A DNA stretch of 64,000 nucleotides from an uncultured Flavobacteriaceae bacterium (GCA_947501845.1 CANMXP010000002.1:124001-188000); one strand, 5' to 3'; counted from the first letter of the stretch, positions 15,954 through 25,629 are shown. The notes: generated from the sequence alone by a model not told the origin. Program-made: numbers and translations.

Positions 15954-17092
15954 TTTAATTCTTTATAATTATCTAATGGTGTAATAATTTCATGTTTCCT
16001 ACAGGGTTGAAACTCTGAATTTTGAAAATCTGCAGTCAATTCATGTATTCCAGATATGACATCTATTTTCCAAGGTTCTATTCCGTTAGGGCTTCTGGTT
16101 TGCTTGTTTTGACTATTAAGGTTTGTGCAACTTAAGTTGGCCAAGGGTGTGGCATCATCGGGATTACAGACGATTGATAATTCTACTAAGGGTGGTGCAT
16201 CAAAATGAATTAAATCCACAGGTGTTTTAAGAAAACTAGGACAGCGACCTACATGGTCTTGCCCTGGTTTTACAATTCCCATAACAGTTTGAATATGTAC
16301 TGCTACGTCTCCTGTAGTTACCGACCAGCCGTTTCTTCCTTTATTATCTGCCACTAAACCTTCTAAGCTTTTTAAAAGCGCTTGTGTAAAATAAGATGGT
16401 TTTCGTTTTGGTCCATGAGCTGCTTTGGTTTTTGCTGCTGCCTCGGTAGTTAGGTCGTTTAAGCAAGGGGTTGTAAGCAGATTAGGGGTATCTAAAGAAT
16501 TCCCTACTATGACATTAGAAAGCATTTCTCCAGTAATCTGTCGACAAGCATCAACAAAAAAGCACTGCGTTTCTGCTTTACAGCTATGGAAACCACTTCG
16601 GGTCATGTTAAAGTTAATACTCTTTTGCCAGGGGTTATTAGGGTTATCTCCAAAATCTTCTGCCAGAAGAAAATGATCCATTTTTTCTACACCATGTCCA
16701 CAAAAAAAGAAAATAGCAACATTCTCCTTATTAGAATCACAGCGATTTTTCCAGGCATTATAAGCATTGGAAATGTTATTAAATGTAGCTGCTTCAAATT
16801 GTTCTCCTGGGATTCCAGGTTCTGGATCGTCTGGTGATGGTGATACCAATAGCTCAATACTTCCCAGAGGTTTGTCATGACGTATACTTGGATGGTTTTC
16901 TATATCCAGAAGTCCATCTTTAAAGGCCAATGCCGATTTAGGAGGTGATGTTAGCTGCCTAAGCAGTCCAACATGTTCGATAGCTTGTTGTTGCTCATTG
17001 ACACCTCCCAGTAAAAATGGGTATCCCCCAACTCCAATTATAAATGCGTGCGTTTGAGGCTCATCTCTTATTTGGTTAAATACTAATGCCAT
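15938..17092 (-). CDS. Caspase-like (clan CD, C14) cysteine protease
   Basis: The 384-residue protein starts with a caspase-type first strand, HAFIIGVGGYPFLLGG. The catalytic dyad is clear: His133 in FFFCGHGVEKMD and Cys183 in CFFVDACRQ, with the usual spacing of about 50 residues. This puts it in the metacaspase-like p20 group. Residues about 225-310 complete the p10-like part (YFTQALLKSLEG...GDVAVHIQTVM). The C-terminal 75 residues (PPLVELSIVCNPDDATPLANLSC...) look like a separate beta domain. No signal peptide or membrane helix. It is the first gene of a five-gene operon (overlap 16 nt or ATGA with the next). In bacteria such proteases often act in phage defence or regulated cell death; that role here is inferred from family and context. 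Confidence 0.85.
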   Translation of the reverse strand: MALVFNQIRDEPQTHAFIIGVGGYPFLLGGVNEQQQAIEHVGLLRQLTSPPKSALAFKDGLLDIENHPSIRHDKPLGSIELLVSPSPDDPEPGIPGEQFEAATFNNISNAYNAWKNRCDSNKENVAIFFFCGHGVEKMDHFLLAEDFGDNPNNPWQKSINFNMTRSGFHSCKAETQCFFVDACRQITGEMLSNVIVGNSLDTPNLLTTPCLNDLTTEAAAKTKAAHGPKRKPSYFTQALLKSLEGLVADNKGRNGWSVTTGDVAVHIQTVMGIVKPGQDHVGRCPSFLKTPVDLIHFDAPPLVELSIVCNPDDATPLANLSCTNLNSQNKQTRSPNGIEPWKIDVISGIHELTADFQNSEFQPCRKHEIITPLDNYKELKCLPL

Positions 17093-17575
17093 ACTTATAG
17101 TTAAAGGTTATACTAAAAGTTTAAAATATATTAAACAACCAAATACTTAAATCCCTTAAGCATACTAGCTGTTATTATTCAAAATGTCATTGCTATTATA
17201 ATCTTAGGTGAGAGACTATACAGATATTATATATCTGTAAGTCATAAATTTATAAAAATAATTTGGTTATAAAAAAGTTTAGCAATAATTAAGGCATTAT
17301 TTACTATAGTTGAATCAAGATAAAATATCATAGAGTGAGCAGACCTGACAGGTTTTAAAAACCTGTCAGGTCTCTTAACACAAGTGCAGATCATGTTAAA
17401 TTATTATGATTAAATTATATCATTTATTACAGACCAAACCTGCTAAATACTTTATCTGCAAAATTAACTAACCATTTATGGAAAGAATCATTGGAATCAA
17501 ACAATTAAATACTACGATACGAGGTTTTGCCATGGTGTGCTTTGGCAAGAAGCACTTTAAAAAGGTATGTCTTTT
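17093..17575. other. Intergenic region upstream of the caspase-like operon
   Basis: There is no gene in these 483 bp. It should hold the promoter of the caspase operon, but I see no well-placed TANNTTTG box on the minus strand. A 33-nt palindrome stands at 17341-17373, and a similar half-site, GACCAAACCTGCTAAAT, follows at about 17432. Confidence 0.5.
17341..17373. repeat. Near-perfect 33-nt palindrome
   Basis: AGACCTGACAGGTTTT (17341-17356) is followed after one base by its exact reverse complement (17358-17373). This GACCTGACAGGTTTT type of palindrome is a dispersed intergenic repeat in Flavobacteriia genomes. In RNA it forms a 16-bp hairpin and could end transcripts from either side. Confidence 0.7.
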
Positions 17576-19621
17576 CTATTTCTGAACTGTCCAAATAACC
17601 TCATCTTTTAATGGTTTTCCGCTCGAAAAAACCGTAATAGTATTTTTCCCCTCAGACAATTCGACATTCTCAAATTTCATAATGTTTACATCTGATTTCT
17701 GATCTTGAACGGCTACTTTTTTACCATTTACGCTCAATTCAATTTGTGCGTCTAGATTTGTATAAACTTTTACCGTAACATGGTTAGAGTCTCTATTTAC
17801 ATGTCTTCTTTCGGCTATGTAAAGCACTGGTTCGTCCGACCAGTTTGCCTTATAAAAATAAAAGGCATCTTTTTTAGTTTCTCTATCGAAGGTAACCAAG
17901 CCTTTATGATTAAGTGAAGATATCCCCCCTCTGTTCCACCCTGCCACTGAGAAATCAAACATATTCCAAATAAAAGTACCCCATACATAAGGACGATCTT
18001 TTAAAATCTTCCATGTCAACTCATGATAATATGATTGTTCTTGTTCCGGGAAAAAATTCCCATTGGGTTTTTCTAATTTTGATTTATCTTGATGATAAAT
18101 ATTACCTCCTACACCATACTCACTTATACCTATTCTTCGGTCTGGATAGTTTTTATGAGACTTGTCTAGCCATGTGGCCATATCTTCATACTTGCCGTAG
18201 TACCATCCAAAATATTTATTCCAAGCTTGTAAATCGGTAATATTTCCCATATTCGATTTCATCCCTCTATCGCTGGCCGAAGTCGTTATTCGCGTTTTAT
18301 CCAATTCATGAGCCAACTCATTCAGTTCTTTAGTAAGGATAACACAGGGCTCTTCAGGACTTTTATAAGCTCTTACTTCATTCCATAAGCCCCAAACAAA
18401 AATACTTGGGTGGTTATAATTTTGCGTGATTAATTCAGTAAGTTGTTGTTTGGCATTTTTACCTTCACGTCCGCTATAATCATGTACAAAAGGAATTTCT
18501 GCCCAAGTAAGAATACCTTTTTTATCTGTTAAATCGTATGTTATATTTGAATGTTGATAATGTGAAAGACGTAAAGCTGTAGCCCCAATTTCATCTATTA
18601 ATTCTATGTCTTTAGTAAGCTGTTCATCTGAAACTGCTGGCCCAACTTCTTTCCACTCTTGGTGTTTACAAACACCATACAGGCGATAAGGTTCGTTATT
18701 TAAAATAAAACCTTTATTAGCGTCTATTGAATAGGTTCTAACACCAAAGGATTGTGTTACCTTATCAATTGAATTTTCGCTAACAAGCTCCACTTCAACT
18801 GTATATAGATAAGGATTTTTACGTCCATTCCAAAGTATTGGTTTTTTGATTTCAAAGGTTGAACTTGCTACATGATTTGGACCTGATAAATCAAGTGATT
18901 CTACGAATGATAACACTTTTTTACCTTTTGCATTCTTAATGACATATTTAAGCTGAGCTTTCTTTTTATCGGAAGTATTTGAAATGTGTGTGCGTATTTC
19001 TAGCTTGGCAGTTTTGTCACTAAGCTCTTTTAATTCAACAAATACCCCTGAAGAAGCTTGGTATTGCGGAGATATATTATACTTTGGTGTACTAAAAATA
19101 GTTACAGGACGGTAAATACCACCATAATGATTAAACAAATTATCATCAACGGGTATTCTTTTAAAGTTAGGCTTATTATTAACCTTAACTGCAACTAAGT
19201 TTTTTTGTCCAAACTTTACAAGATCGGTAATCTCAAAACAAAATGCAGAATAGCCCCCAACATGGTTCCCGATTCTTTTTTCATTTACATAAACCTGTGC
19301 TTCTTGTCCAACGCCTTCAAACCTAATAAAAACCCGCTCTTTGGTCATAGAAGTTGGCACGTATACTAAAGTTCGGTACCAAGCGTCTCCCTTGTAATAA
19401 CCAATATCTTCTATGGCATCCATGGAATATGTATGTGGAACTTTAATCTTTTTCCAATCGTTTTCCAAAATAGAAAACTTCTCTGCATAGTTAAGTCTTC
19501 CTTTACGAAAAGACCAAGTCTCAAGATTAATATTTTCTCTACTTTGCAAAAAAGAAACCTGTGCAAGGCATAGGTTTTGTACCAACATGATAGCAATAAA
19601 AAAGGGAATTTTCCTAAACAT
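17576..19621 (-). CDS. Secreted GH2 family glycosidase (beta-galactosidase/glucuronidase type)
   Basis: I chose the start MFRKIPFFIAIML, which gives a normal signal peptide (about 1-21) and 681 residues; an ATG six codons earlier exists. Domains in order: a sugar-binding jelly roll (about 30-185), an Ig-like GH2 domain (about 185-300), a TIM barrel (about 300-590) and a short C-terminal beta domain. Catalytic residues are visible: acid/base Glu415 in FVWGLWNEVRAY and nucleophile Glu501 in IGISEYGVGG. The family removes terminal beta-galactose, glucuronic acid or mannose from glycans in the periplasm. No SusCD pair or other glycosidase is adjacent, so the substrate is open. It stands alone between the caspase operon and the exopolysaccharide cluster. 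Confidence 0.88.
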   Translation of the reverse strand: MFRKIPFFIAIMLVQNLCLAQVSFLQSRENINLETWSFRKGRLNYAEKFSILENDWKKIKVPHTYSMDAIEDIGYYKGDAWYRTLVYVPTSMTKERVFIRFEGVGQEAQVYVNEKRIGNHVGGYSAFCFEITDLVKFGQKNLVAVKVNNKPNFKRIPVDDNLFNHYGGIYRPVTIFSTPKYNISPQYQASSGVFVELKELSDKTAKLEIRTHISNTSDKKKAQLKYVIKNAKGKKVLSFVESLDLSGPNHVASSTFEIKKPILWNGRKNPYLYTVEVELVSENSIDKVTQSFGVRTYSIDANKGFILNNEPYRLYGVCKHQEWKEVGPAVSDEQLTKDIELIDEIGATALRLSHYQHSNITYDLTDKKGILTWAEIPFVHDYSGREGKNAKQQLTELITQNYNHPSIFVWGLWNEVRAYKSPEEPCVILTKELNELAHELDKTRITTSASDRGMKSNMGNITDLQAWNKYFGWYYGKYEDMATWLDKSHKNYPDRRIGISEYGVGGNIYHQDKSKLEKPNGNFFPEQEQSYYHELTWKILKDRPYVWGTFIWNMFDFSVAGWNRGGISSLNHKGLVTFDRETKKDAFYFYKANWSDEPVLYIAERRHVNRDSNHVTVKVYTNLDAQIELSVNGKKVAVQDQKSDVNIMKFENVELSEGKNTITVFSSGKPLKDEVIWTVQK

Positions 19622-19817
19622 ATAAATTATTTTCAACACTTATTTTTATTATCTCACTGAAATTTTAATTCTGGTCAATGTGAAAAATCAACCATTTATT
19701 TCCAGTGTTTTAATTTTTTCCCAAATGTATCATTTTTTTTCATATTCCCGTTTTCAATTTTGTGGAGTTAACTGAATCTGCCTATCACTCGGAATCTACA
19801 ACAACCTATTTAGAGAT

Positions 19818-19852
19818 TCGGTCCTTTATGTTTTAAGAAGGTTTAAGACCGA
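19818..19852 (-). terminator. Hairpin after the exopolysaccharide operon (weak terminator)
   Basis: TCGGTC (19818-19823) and GACCGA (19847-19852) pair, with a partial inner CCTT/AAGG stem. It lies 15-50 bp past the wzc-like stop. No proper U-run follows, so it may only stabilise the 3' end. Confidence 0.3.
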
Positions 19853-19866
19853 TTATAAACTTAAAT

Positions 19867-22236
19867 CTATCTAAATATTTTTAATTTCCATTTTTTTTTA
19901 GGGCCATTATCATCATAACCATAATTGTAACCATAATTATAATTATAACCATACAACCTACTAGGTGTAAGTCCATTTAATAAATAGCTCGTATTAATTA
20001 ATTTGTTAGACTCTATAAGTTCACATGAGTAAGACAATAATTTTTTGTCTGTAAAACGGGATCGTATTACATACAAAGTGGTATCTGCATAGGGTGCAAT
20101 TAGTATGGTATCTGTAACTAAAATAGTTGGAGCCGTATCTACAACAATATAATCATAATCCTTTTTTAGTTTATCTAATAGTTTTTCAAAACGCCCATTT
20201 GATAATAGTTCTGAAGGATCTGGTGGAATATTACCTGATAATAATATGTCCAAATAAGAGTCCTTTAATTTAAACTTTACGACTAAATCCCCATATTCAA
20301 GTTCTGTATCATTTAAATAATTGGATAAGCCTTCACCAGTTCTTGATAAATTAAAGCAATGGTGAATTTGAGGATTCCTGAAATCTGCACCAATTAGTAA
20401 AACTTTTTTATTCAACCCTAGATAAGATAAGGCTAAATTAGCAGCAGTAAATGTTTTTCCTTCTCCTTTAATTGTAGAAGTAATATAAACTACTTTCCCT
20501 AAGCCTTGCTCAGCCAAATTATTATCCTTTAACAGATGGTCTATGTTGGTTCTCAATACCCTAAAGGCTTCAGATAAAACAGATCTATCGTAAGTTCCTG
20601 TTATAAGCTTGGTTTCTTTTGAGAAAGGTATTTCTCCAGTAATTGGTATTTCACAGTTTTTAGCTAAAACATCTTCCTTTGAGTGCACTTTAGAATCTAT
20701 AAAGAATAGTATATAGAAAAAAACAAATGGTATTATTAACCCTAAACTTAATGCTACAAAATAAGTGTTACTTTTTTTGGGAGAAATAGGTTTTTGTTTT
20801 GTTATGGCATAATCCACTACTTTAATTGAAGGAGATGTAATCGCTAAATTAATTGCTGCTTCTTCTCTTTTTTCTAAAAGTAAAATATATAGTGTTTCTT
20901 TAATGGTTTGTTGGCGCTCTATAGAACGAAGTACTTTTTCTTTTTGAGGAATCCCAGAAAACAGCCCATTTGTCTTGTTATTCACCCTGCGAGCTCTTTT
21001 AAGTGCTGTTTCTGTTTGTTTTTCATAGGCAATTACCGATTTTAAAATATTGGATTTCAGCCTAATTAGCTTAGTTTCTAAGCTTTGAATAACAGGATTA
21101 TTAATCCCCGCATTATGGATTATTTTATTGCGGTAATTAGCCTCAACATTGTAATCACTAATCAAGCCATTTATCCCAGCATTTTCAAGACCTATATTAG
21201 CTGGTAATAAATCGAATTTATCTTGACCATTCAGGGTTTCTTTTAAAAGGGTCGCTATTTCCAATTGTGTTTCTAAGCGCAATACTTCATTAAAAGTATT
21301 GGTTTTATTCACTATGGTATATTCTGTATCTAAGCCTATATCACTTAAACTATTTTTCTGCTTATAACCTCTTTTCCCATTTTCTATAGAGTCTAATTCT
21401 TTGGTTAGATATACAAAACGGTCATCTACAAAATCAATTGTTCTTTGCGAAACCAATTGCCTATCTAAAATACCATCTAAGTTAAATTGATTGATGATCT
21501 CATTTATAATCATTTCCGATTTTAAATTAGAATCCCCAATAATAGACAAGGACAAAATATCACTATTTTTACCTATTTGTGACACTTTAAGCTTAGAAGA
21601 CAAATGCATAGTTGCATTCTTTATTGAATTAAACCTAACAGTATACGTTTTTCCTAAATGTCTTTTAATTAGCGACGGCGAAACACTTTTAATTAAAAAT
21701 GGTAAATCTTGATAAACACTATCAATACTATAACTACTAAGTTTCCATGTATTTGTTTCAGATTCTGAAATATTATATCCGCCTGAATCTATTTCTATTG
21801 TATAATTTTTATTTTCAGGTAACTTATTTAGGGAATCAACGGCAAATATCTTGAATGGTGTCTTCCAGAGTTCTTTACTTTTTATGTTACCTTCTTCAAA
21901 ATAAGTTACATTTAAGTTCAAGCTTTTTGCTACCCTTTCTAATAAAAGATGAGATTTAATGACTTCTATCTCATTTTCTAAATTAACTTTCGAACTCTCG
22001 AACAAAGAAGAGATATCTCCTGGTAATTCTATCGCTTTAGATGAATCATCTAAGATTTTAATTTTTCCAACAGTTTCATAATTTACAGTAGCGTATTTTA
22101 AATAGAAAAAGGCAATTAAAAGACATAAGACAATTGTAACAACAAACCATAACCAATTACGGGCATACTTTTTAAATTCCTCTTTAATATTGAAGGTATC
22201 TTTGTCGTTGGATAAATAATAAGGTGTCTTTGCCAT
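19867..22236 (-). CDS. Wzc-like polysaccharide co-polymerase / tyrosine autokinase
   Basis: The 789-residue protein has a Wzz-type region between two membrane helices (about 28-50, NWLWFVVTIVLCLLIAFFYL; about 485-505, ALSLGLIIPFVFFYILFF). A cytoplasmic BY-kinase domain follows. Walker A is TSTIKGEGKTFTAANL, Walker A' is VLLIGADFRNP, and the Walker B Asp lies in DYIVVDTAPT. The C-terminus is a tyrosine cluster (SRLYGYNYNYGYNYGYDDN), the usual autophosphorylation tail. It controls chain length and export of the polymer together with the Wza-like lipoprotein, whose stop codon lies 8 bp before this ATG. It is the last gene of the exopolysaccharide cluster. Confidence 0.92.
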   Translation of the reverse strand: MAKTPYYLSNDKDTFNIKEEFKKYARNWLWFVVTIVLCLLIAFFYLKYATVNYETVGKIKILDDSSKAIELPGDISSLFESSKVNLENEIEVIKSHLLLERVAKSLNLNVTYFEEGNIKSKELWKTPFKIFAVDSLNKLPENKNYTIEIDSGGYNISESETNTWKLSSYSIDSVYQDLPFLIKSVSPSLIKRHLGKTYTVRFNSIKNATMHLSSKLKVSQIGKNSDILSLSIIGDSNLKSEMIINEIINQFNLDGILDRQLVSQRTIDFVDDRFVYLTKELDSIENGKRGYKQKNSLSDIGLDTEYTIVNKTNTFNEVLRLETQLEIATLLKETLNGQDKFDLLPANIGLENAGINGLISDYNVEANYRNKIIHNAGINNPVIQSLETKLIRLKSNILKSVIAYEKQTETALKRARRVNNKTNGLFSGIPQKEKVLRSIERQQTIKETLYILLLEKREEAAINLAITSPSIKVVDYAITKQKPISPKKSNTYFVALSLGLIIPFVFFYILFFIDSKVHSKEDVLAKNCEIPITGEIPFSKETKLITGTYDRSVLSEAFRVLRTNIDHLLKDNNLAEQGLGKVVYITSTIKGEGKTFTAANLALSYLGLNKKVLLIGADFRNPQIHHCFNLSRTGEGLSNYLNDTELEYGDLVVKFKLKDSYLDILLSGNIPPDPSELLSNGRFEKLLDKLKKDYDYIVVDTAPTILVTDTILIAPYADTTLYVIRSRFTDKKLLSYSCELIESNKLINTSYLLNGLTPSRLYGYNYNYGYNYGYDDNGPKKKWKLKIFR

Positions 22237-22244
22237 GTTTTAAA

Positions 22245-23027
22245 TCATCTTGTTAAAATCACTACTGTACTTAACAAAATTGAAGCTATTGTTAGAACTG
22301 TCCCAATATTACCTATATATCCCGAGCTTTTAATTTTTGTGTTGTTAGGATTTATAACAATAACATCGTTTTGCTTAACAAAATAAAAAGGACTATCAAA
22401 CCAATCGGTTTTAGTTAAATCTATATGCTTAATAAATTGGGTACCATCTATGTCTCTAATAACCAAAATATTTTTCCTGTCCCCATGAATATTTAAATCG
22501 CCTGCATAGCCTATGGCTTGTAATAAAGTTACATTTTGTTCTGTAATGGTATAAGTCCCAGGCGTAATGACTTCTCCTAGAATTGTTATTTTCGAATTTA
22601 AAATTCTCACACTAACTATAGCTCCTTTTAAATAATTACCAGACTCTAAAATCGATTTTATATGAGATTCCAGTTCTGTTGTTGATTTTCCTATGGCTTT
22701 TACAGAACCTATAATTGGTAAAACGATAAACCCTTCTTTAGACACTAAGCTTCCTTGTAATTTTAATGTTTCAATAAAACTGGAATTTGTTGATAAGCTA
22801 TTATCAAAGTTATAGGGAATAGCTGTTTCAGGATAAAGGGAACTTATTTTTATGGTTAAAATATCATTAACCTGTATTTTATTATGAGCATAATTTATTT
22901 TTCGTCCCTCTTTTGTGTCTATATCCTGAAGGTAAAGCATCTTCTTTTTTGAAGCACAAGAAGGTAATAGCAAACAAATAATAACAAGCAATGACGCAGA
23001 TAAATTTGTCGCTTTCTGTTTTGACAT
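22245..23027 (-). CDS. Wza-like polysaccharide export lipoprotein
   Basis: The 260-residue lipoprotein has a signal peptide ending in LLPSCASKK (lipobox Cys24). A Poly_export (PF02563) domain follows (about 45-140: QVNDILTIKISSLYPE ... GFIVLPIIGSVKAIGKS). Then a SLBB-type domain (about 145-225: SKITILGEVITPGTYTITEQNVTLLQAIGYAGDL). A C-terminal hydrophobic helix (GNIGTVLTIASILLSTVVIL) spans the outer membrane in this class. It forms the export channel with the Wzc-like partner just downstream. Bacteroidetes proteins of this family are shorter than E. coli Wza, as here. Confidence 0.92.
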   Translation of the reverse strand: MSKQKATNLSASLLVIICLLLPSCASKKKMLYLQDIDTKEGRKINYAHNKIQVNDILTIKISSLYPETAIPYNFDNSLSTNSSFIETLKLQGSLVSKEGFIVLPIIGSVKAIGKSTTELESHIKSILESGNYLKGAIVSVRILNSKITILGEVITPGTYTITEQNVTLLQAIGYAGDLNIHGDRKNILVIRDIDGTQFIKHIDLTKTDWFDSPFYFVKQNDVIVINPNNTKIKSSGYIGNIGTVLTIASILLSTVVILTR

Positions 23028-23083
23028 TTTGGTTGGATTAATTATTTAGTCATAAAGGTATTAAAAAAACAATATGTATTTTA

Positions 23084-24316
23084 CTACGTATTTAAATAAA
23101 TTATTATTGAAATAAAAATGTTTAACAGAGAACTATATATCTTTTGCAATTTAAAAGTATTTTTAGGCTTTCTATTTATAGGCTGTAGCATTTCACTCTT
23201 TTCGGTATTTAAAACATTCAATGTATTTTTATTAGTTTGGCTCATTTTTAAAAATAAATAGGGTAGAACAGAAAAAAAACTGCTAACTACTATTAGCGAC
23301 ATAAGGGATGCGTGTAAACTTATCTCATTAAACTCATAAGTTATTCTTGCCATTATAAAAATAAAAAACGATGCTATTAATGAAATCTCCCAATGTTTAA
23401 AACCTAGTGCCAAAAGGTTATGATGAATATGATTCTTATCAGCAGAAAAAGGGCTTCTTTTATTTATTAATCTAATGATAAAAACCCTTAAAGTATCCAT
23501 TAATGGAAAACTAAATATAGCTATTGCTAGAGCAGGAGGGTTTGAAATAGCCGAAAACAACTCAACATTATGAGTCACTCGTAAAAAACTAACACCTTGA
23601 TAAGCCAATAAAAAGCCTATAATCATTGAGCCCGTATCGCCCATAAACAACTTTTTATCTTTTGAAAAATTAAATATTAAAAATGTTATCAAAGCACCTA
23701 TCAAACTAAGGGAAATAAAAAGCATGGAGTCGTTACCGTTATAGTAGAAAAAGATTCCGAAAAGCGTACTAATGGTAATACCAATACATCCAGCCAATCC
23801 GTCTACACCATCTATTAGATTATAAGCATTAATCAATAAAATAAACACAAATAATGTAAAAATAACAGAGACAAAATACGGTAGTATATCAATTCCAAAT
23901 ATTCCAAAGAAAGTATGTATTCTTATATCTGAAATTAAAATAATGCAAAGAGAAGCAATTATTTGACCAATCAATTTTTTAATTGGTGATATTTCAATCA
24001 AATCATCTTTTAACCCTGTAAAAAAGAGCAAAGTCACAGCACCTATTAAGCATAGTAAATTGTTGTAGGACAGTATACTTCCTACAAAAGTAAGTGCACT
24101 AATAACCCCCATAAATATGCCTATACCTCCCAAATTTGGAGTTTTAATTACATGAGAACTTCTGCTTTTGGGTTCTTGCATGAGTCCCTTTAATTTGGAA
24201 ACTTTTATGATAACAGGGTATGAGCTATATGATACGAATGCAGATAGGCATAAAGCAATAAGCATCCATAATATGTGATTTTCTGAGGCTAATAAATCAT
24301 TTATATAAACTTTCAT
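23084..24316 (-). CDS. WecA/MraY-type sugar-phosphate transferase
   Basis: The 410-residue integral membrane protein (about ten to eleven helices) belongs to glycosyltransferase family 4 (PF00953; MraY/WecA group). Visible signatures: SSHVIKTPNLGGIGIFMGV, FFTGLKDDLIEISP (DD motif), NAYNLIDGVDGLAG and KLFMGDTGSMIIGFLL, then DKNHIHHNLLALG (HxHH). It would transfer a sugar-1-phosphate, probably GlcNAc-like, from UDP to undecaprenyl phosphate and so start the repeat unit of the polymer. It lies between the WecG-type transferase (23 bp) and the export lipoprotein (56 bp). Confidence 0.92.
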   Translation of the reverse strand: MKVYINDLLASENHILWMLIALCLSAFVSYSSYPVIIKVSKLKGLMQEPKSRSSHVIKTPNLGGIGIFMGVISALTFVGSILSYNNLLCLIGAVTLLFFTGLKDDLIEISPIKKLIGQIIASLCIILISDIRIHTFFGIFGIDILPYFVSVIFTLFVFILLINAYNLIDGVDGLAGCIGITISTLFGIFFYYNGNDSMLFISLSLIGALITFLIFNFSKDKKLFMGDTGSMIIGFLLAYQGVSFLRVTHNVELFSAISNPPALAIAIFSFPLMDTLRVFIIRLINKRSPFSADKNHIHHNLLALGFKHWEISLIASFFIFIMARITYEFNEISLHASLMSLIVVSSFFSVLPYLFLKMSQTNKNTLNVLNTEKSEMLQPINRKPKNTFKLQKIYSSLLNIFISIIIYLNT

Positions 24317-24339
24317 AAATAAGTAGGCTTTAAATATTG

Positions 24340-25248
24340 TTAGTTTAAATTTAATTTGGCTTTACTTAAACTTAATAGAAATAAAGGCGTAGAAATAAAA
24401 TTTCTTCTCCACAATCGTTTTGGTTCTTTAATCAATCTAGGGAGCCATTCTAATCCTAAATTAATCCAGAATGGGCTAGATCTTTTTACTGTACCAGCAT
24501 AAAAATCAAAAACAGCTCCTATAGAAACTACGACTGTAGATTTTAATTCTCTTTTATTCGTTTCTACCCATTTTTCTTGCTTCGGAGCAGTCATTCCTAC
24601 AAATAATATATCTGGATTGAATTCATTTACTTTATTAATCATGCATTTGGTGTCTTCACTAGAAAACTCAGCTTTATAAGGAGGCGAGTAGCTAGAAACT
24701 TGAACATTGGGGTACTCATTTTTTAATTTTTTAGTTATTAACTCTAAAGTTTTCTCTGAAGCACCTAAATAAAATACTTTCTTATTATTGAAATGAGCAT
24801 GTTTTAGTAAATGAGCATGAATATCGGCACCAGCAATTTTTTTTATCTTTTTTCTAAATAAAATCTTAGATGCCAAAACTATCCCCGAACCATCAGGCAG
24901 CAGAATATCACTATTCATTAATGCTTTTTGGAACAATGGATCCTTTTTTGAAACACAGTAAGAATGTGGATTTATTGTGTTTATAATACACCTTTTATTA
25001 AAATCTATTTCTGCTAGATTTGAAGAAAAAATATGATCTTTAATAATACTTTTTAAATCTAGCCCTTTTATATAAGCTATATTCCACGAGTTAATATTTT
25101 TACCACTTGTGCTTACTTGATTTTGGTATAATATATTATTGGTAATCGAAAATATAACATCGATTATAATTGTAAGAATAAAGCTGGTAACTATAATGAA
25201 TATAGCGTCACTATATGCATAAGAATAAGCTTCGTAATTTAGGTGCAT
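24340..25248 (-). CDS. WecG/TagA/CpsF family glycosyltransferase (GT26)
   Basis: The 302-residue protein has an N-terminal hydrophobic segment (DAIFIIVTSFILTIIIDVIF) that may be a membrane anchor, followed by the GT26 domain. Signatures: NTINPHSYCVSKKDP, LPDGSGIVLASKIL, IAGADIHAHLL, VFYLGASEKTLE and PDILFVGMTAPKQEKWV, then GAVFDFYAGTVKRSP-like residues and GLEWLPRLIKEPKRLWRR. GT26 enzymes add the second sugar (ManNAcA or ManNAc in known cases) to a lipid-linked GlcNAc. This fits its place beside the WecA-type enzyme. The N-terminal hydrophobic extension is not typical of the family. Confidence 0.9.
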   Translation of the reverse strand: MHLNYEAYSYAYSDAIFIIVTSFILTIIIDVIFSITNNILYQNQVSTSGKNINSWNIAYIKGLDLKSIIKDHIFSSNLAEIDFNKRCIINTINPHSYCVSKKDPLFQKALMNSDILLPDGSGIVLASKILFRKKIKKIAGADIHAHLLKHAHFNNKKVFYLGASEKTLELITKKLKNEYPNVQVSSYSPPYKAEFSSEDTKCMINKVNEFNPDILFVGMTAPKQEKWVETNKRELKSTVVVSIGAVFDFYAGTVKRSSPFWINLGLEWLPRLIKEPKRLWRRNFISTPLFLLSLSKAKLNLN

Positions 25249-25629
25249 ATTGGTTAGAATTTGGAGTTCTCACCGCTAAAATACAAAAAAATCCGACAAA
25301 ATGTGTTTTTTTTAAAAAAAAACTTACTTTATAAATAAGTTAATACGCTTTTTAAATAAAAATTGGACTACTTTTTATAGAAGCAAAAACTCTATTAAAA
25401 AAATAAAAAGATTACAAATTATATAATACAAAACCTACTATATTTGTAAGCGAAGTTATTTTTTTAAATAAAAAAGAAGTTAAAATAGATCCCTCTATCT
25501 TAAAAAAGGGCATTAATTTTTAAAAGTTTTTTTGAATATGAAATTTATATGAATAATCTTCTCAGTCTATTCAAAGTCCTCAAGTATTGAACTACAATTC
25601 TAATCTGTAGAAAAGTGAAAAATTATAAT
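25249..25629. other. AT-rich gap inside the exopolysaccharide cluster
   Basis: There is no gene in these 381 bp. It divides the cluster into a 12-gene upstream unit and a four-gene downstream unit, so a second promoter for the latter may lie here. I find no minus-strand TANNTTTG box at a suitable place. A short AACTTA...TAAGTT inverted repeat stands at about 25320-25340. Confidence 0.45.

Noticed and set aside
19722-19729. TACATTTG on the minus strand as -7 box of the GH2 gene
   Set aside because: The nearest TTG is about 25 bp upstream, outside the usual spacer range.
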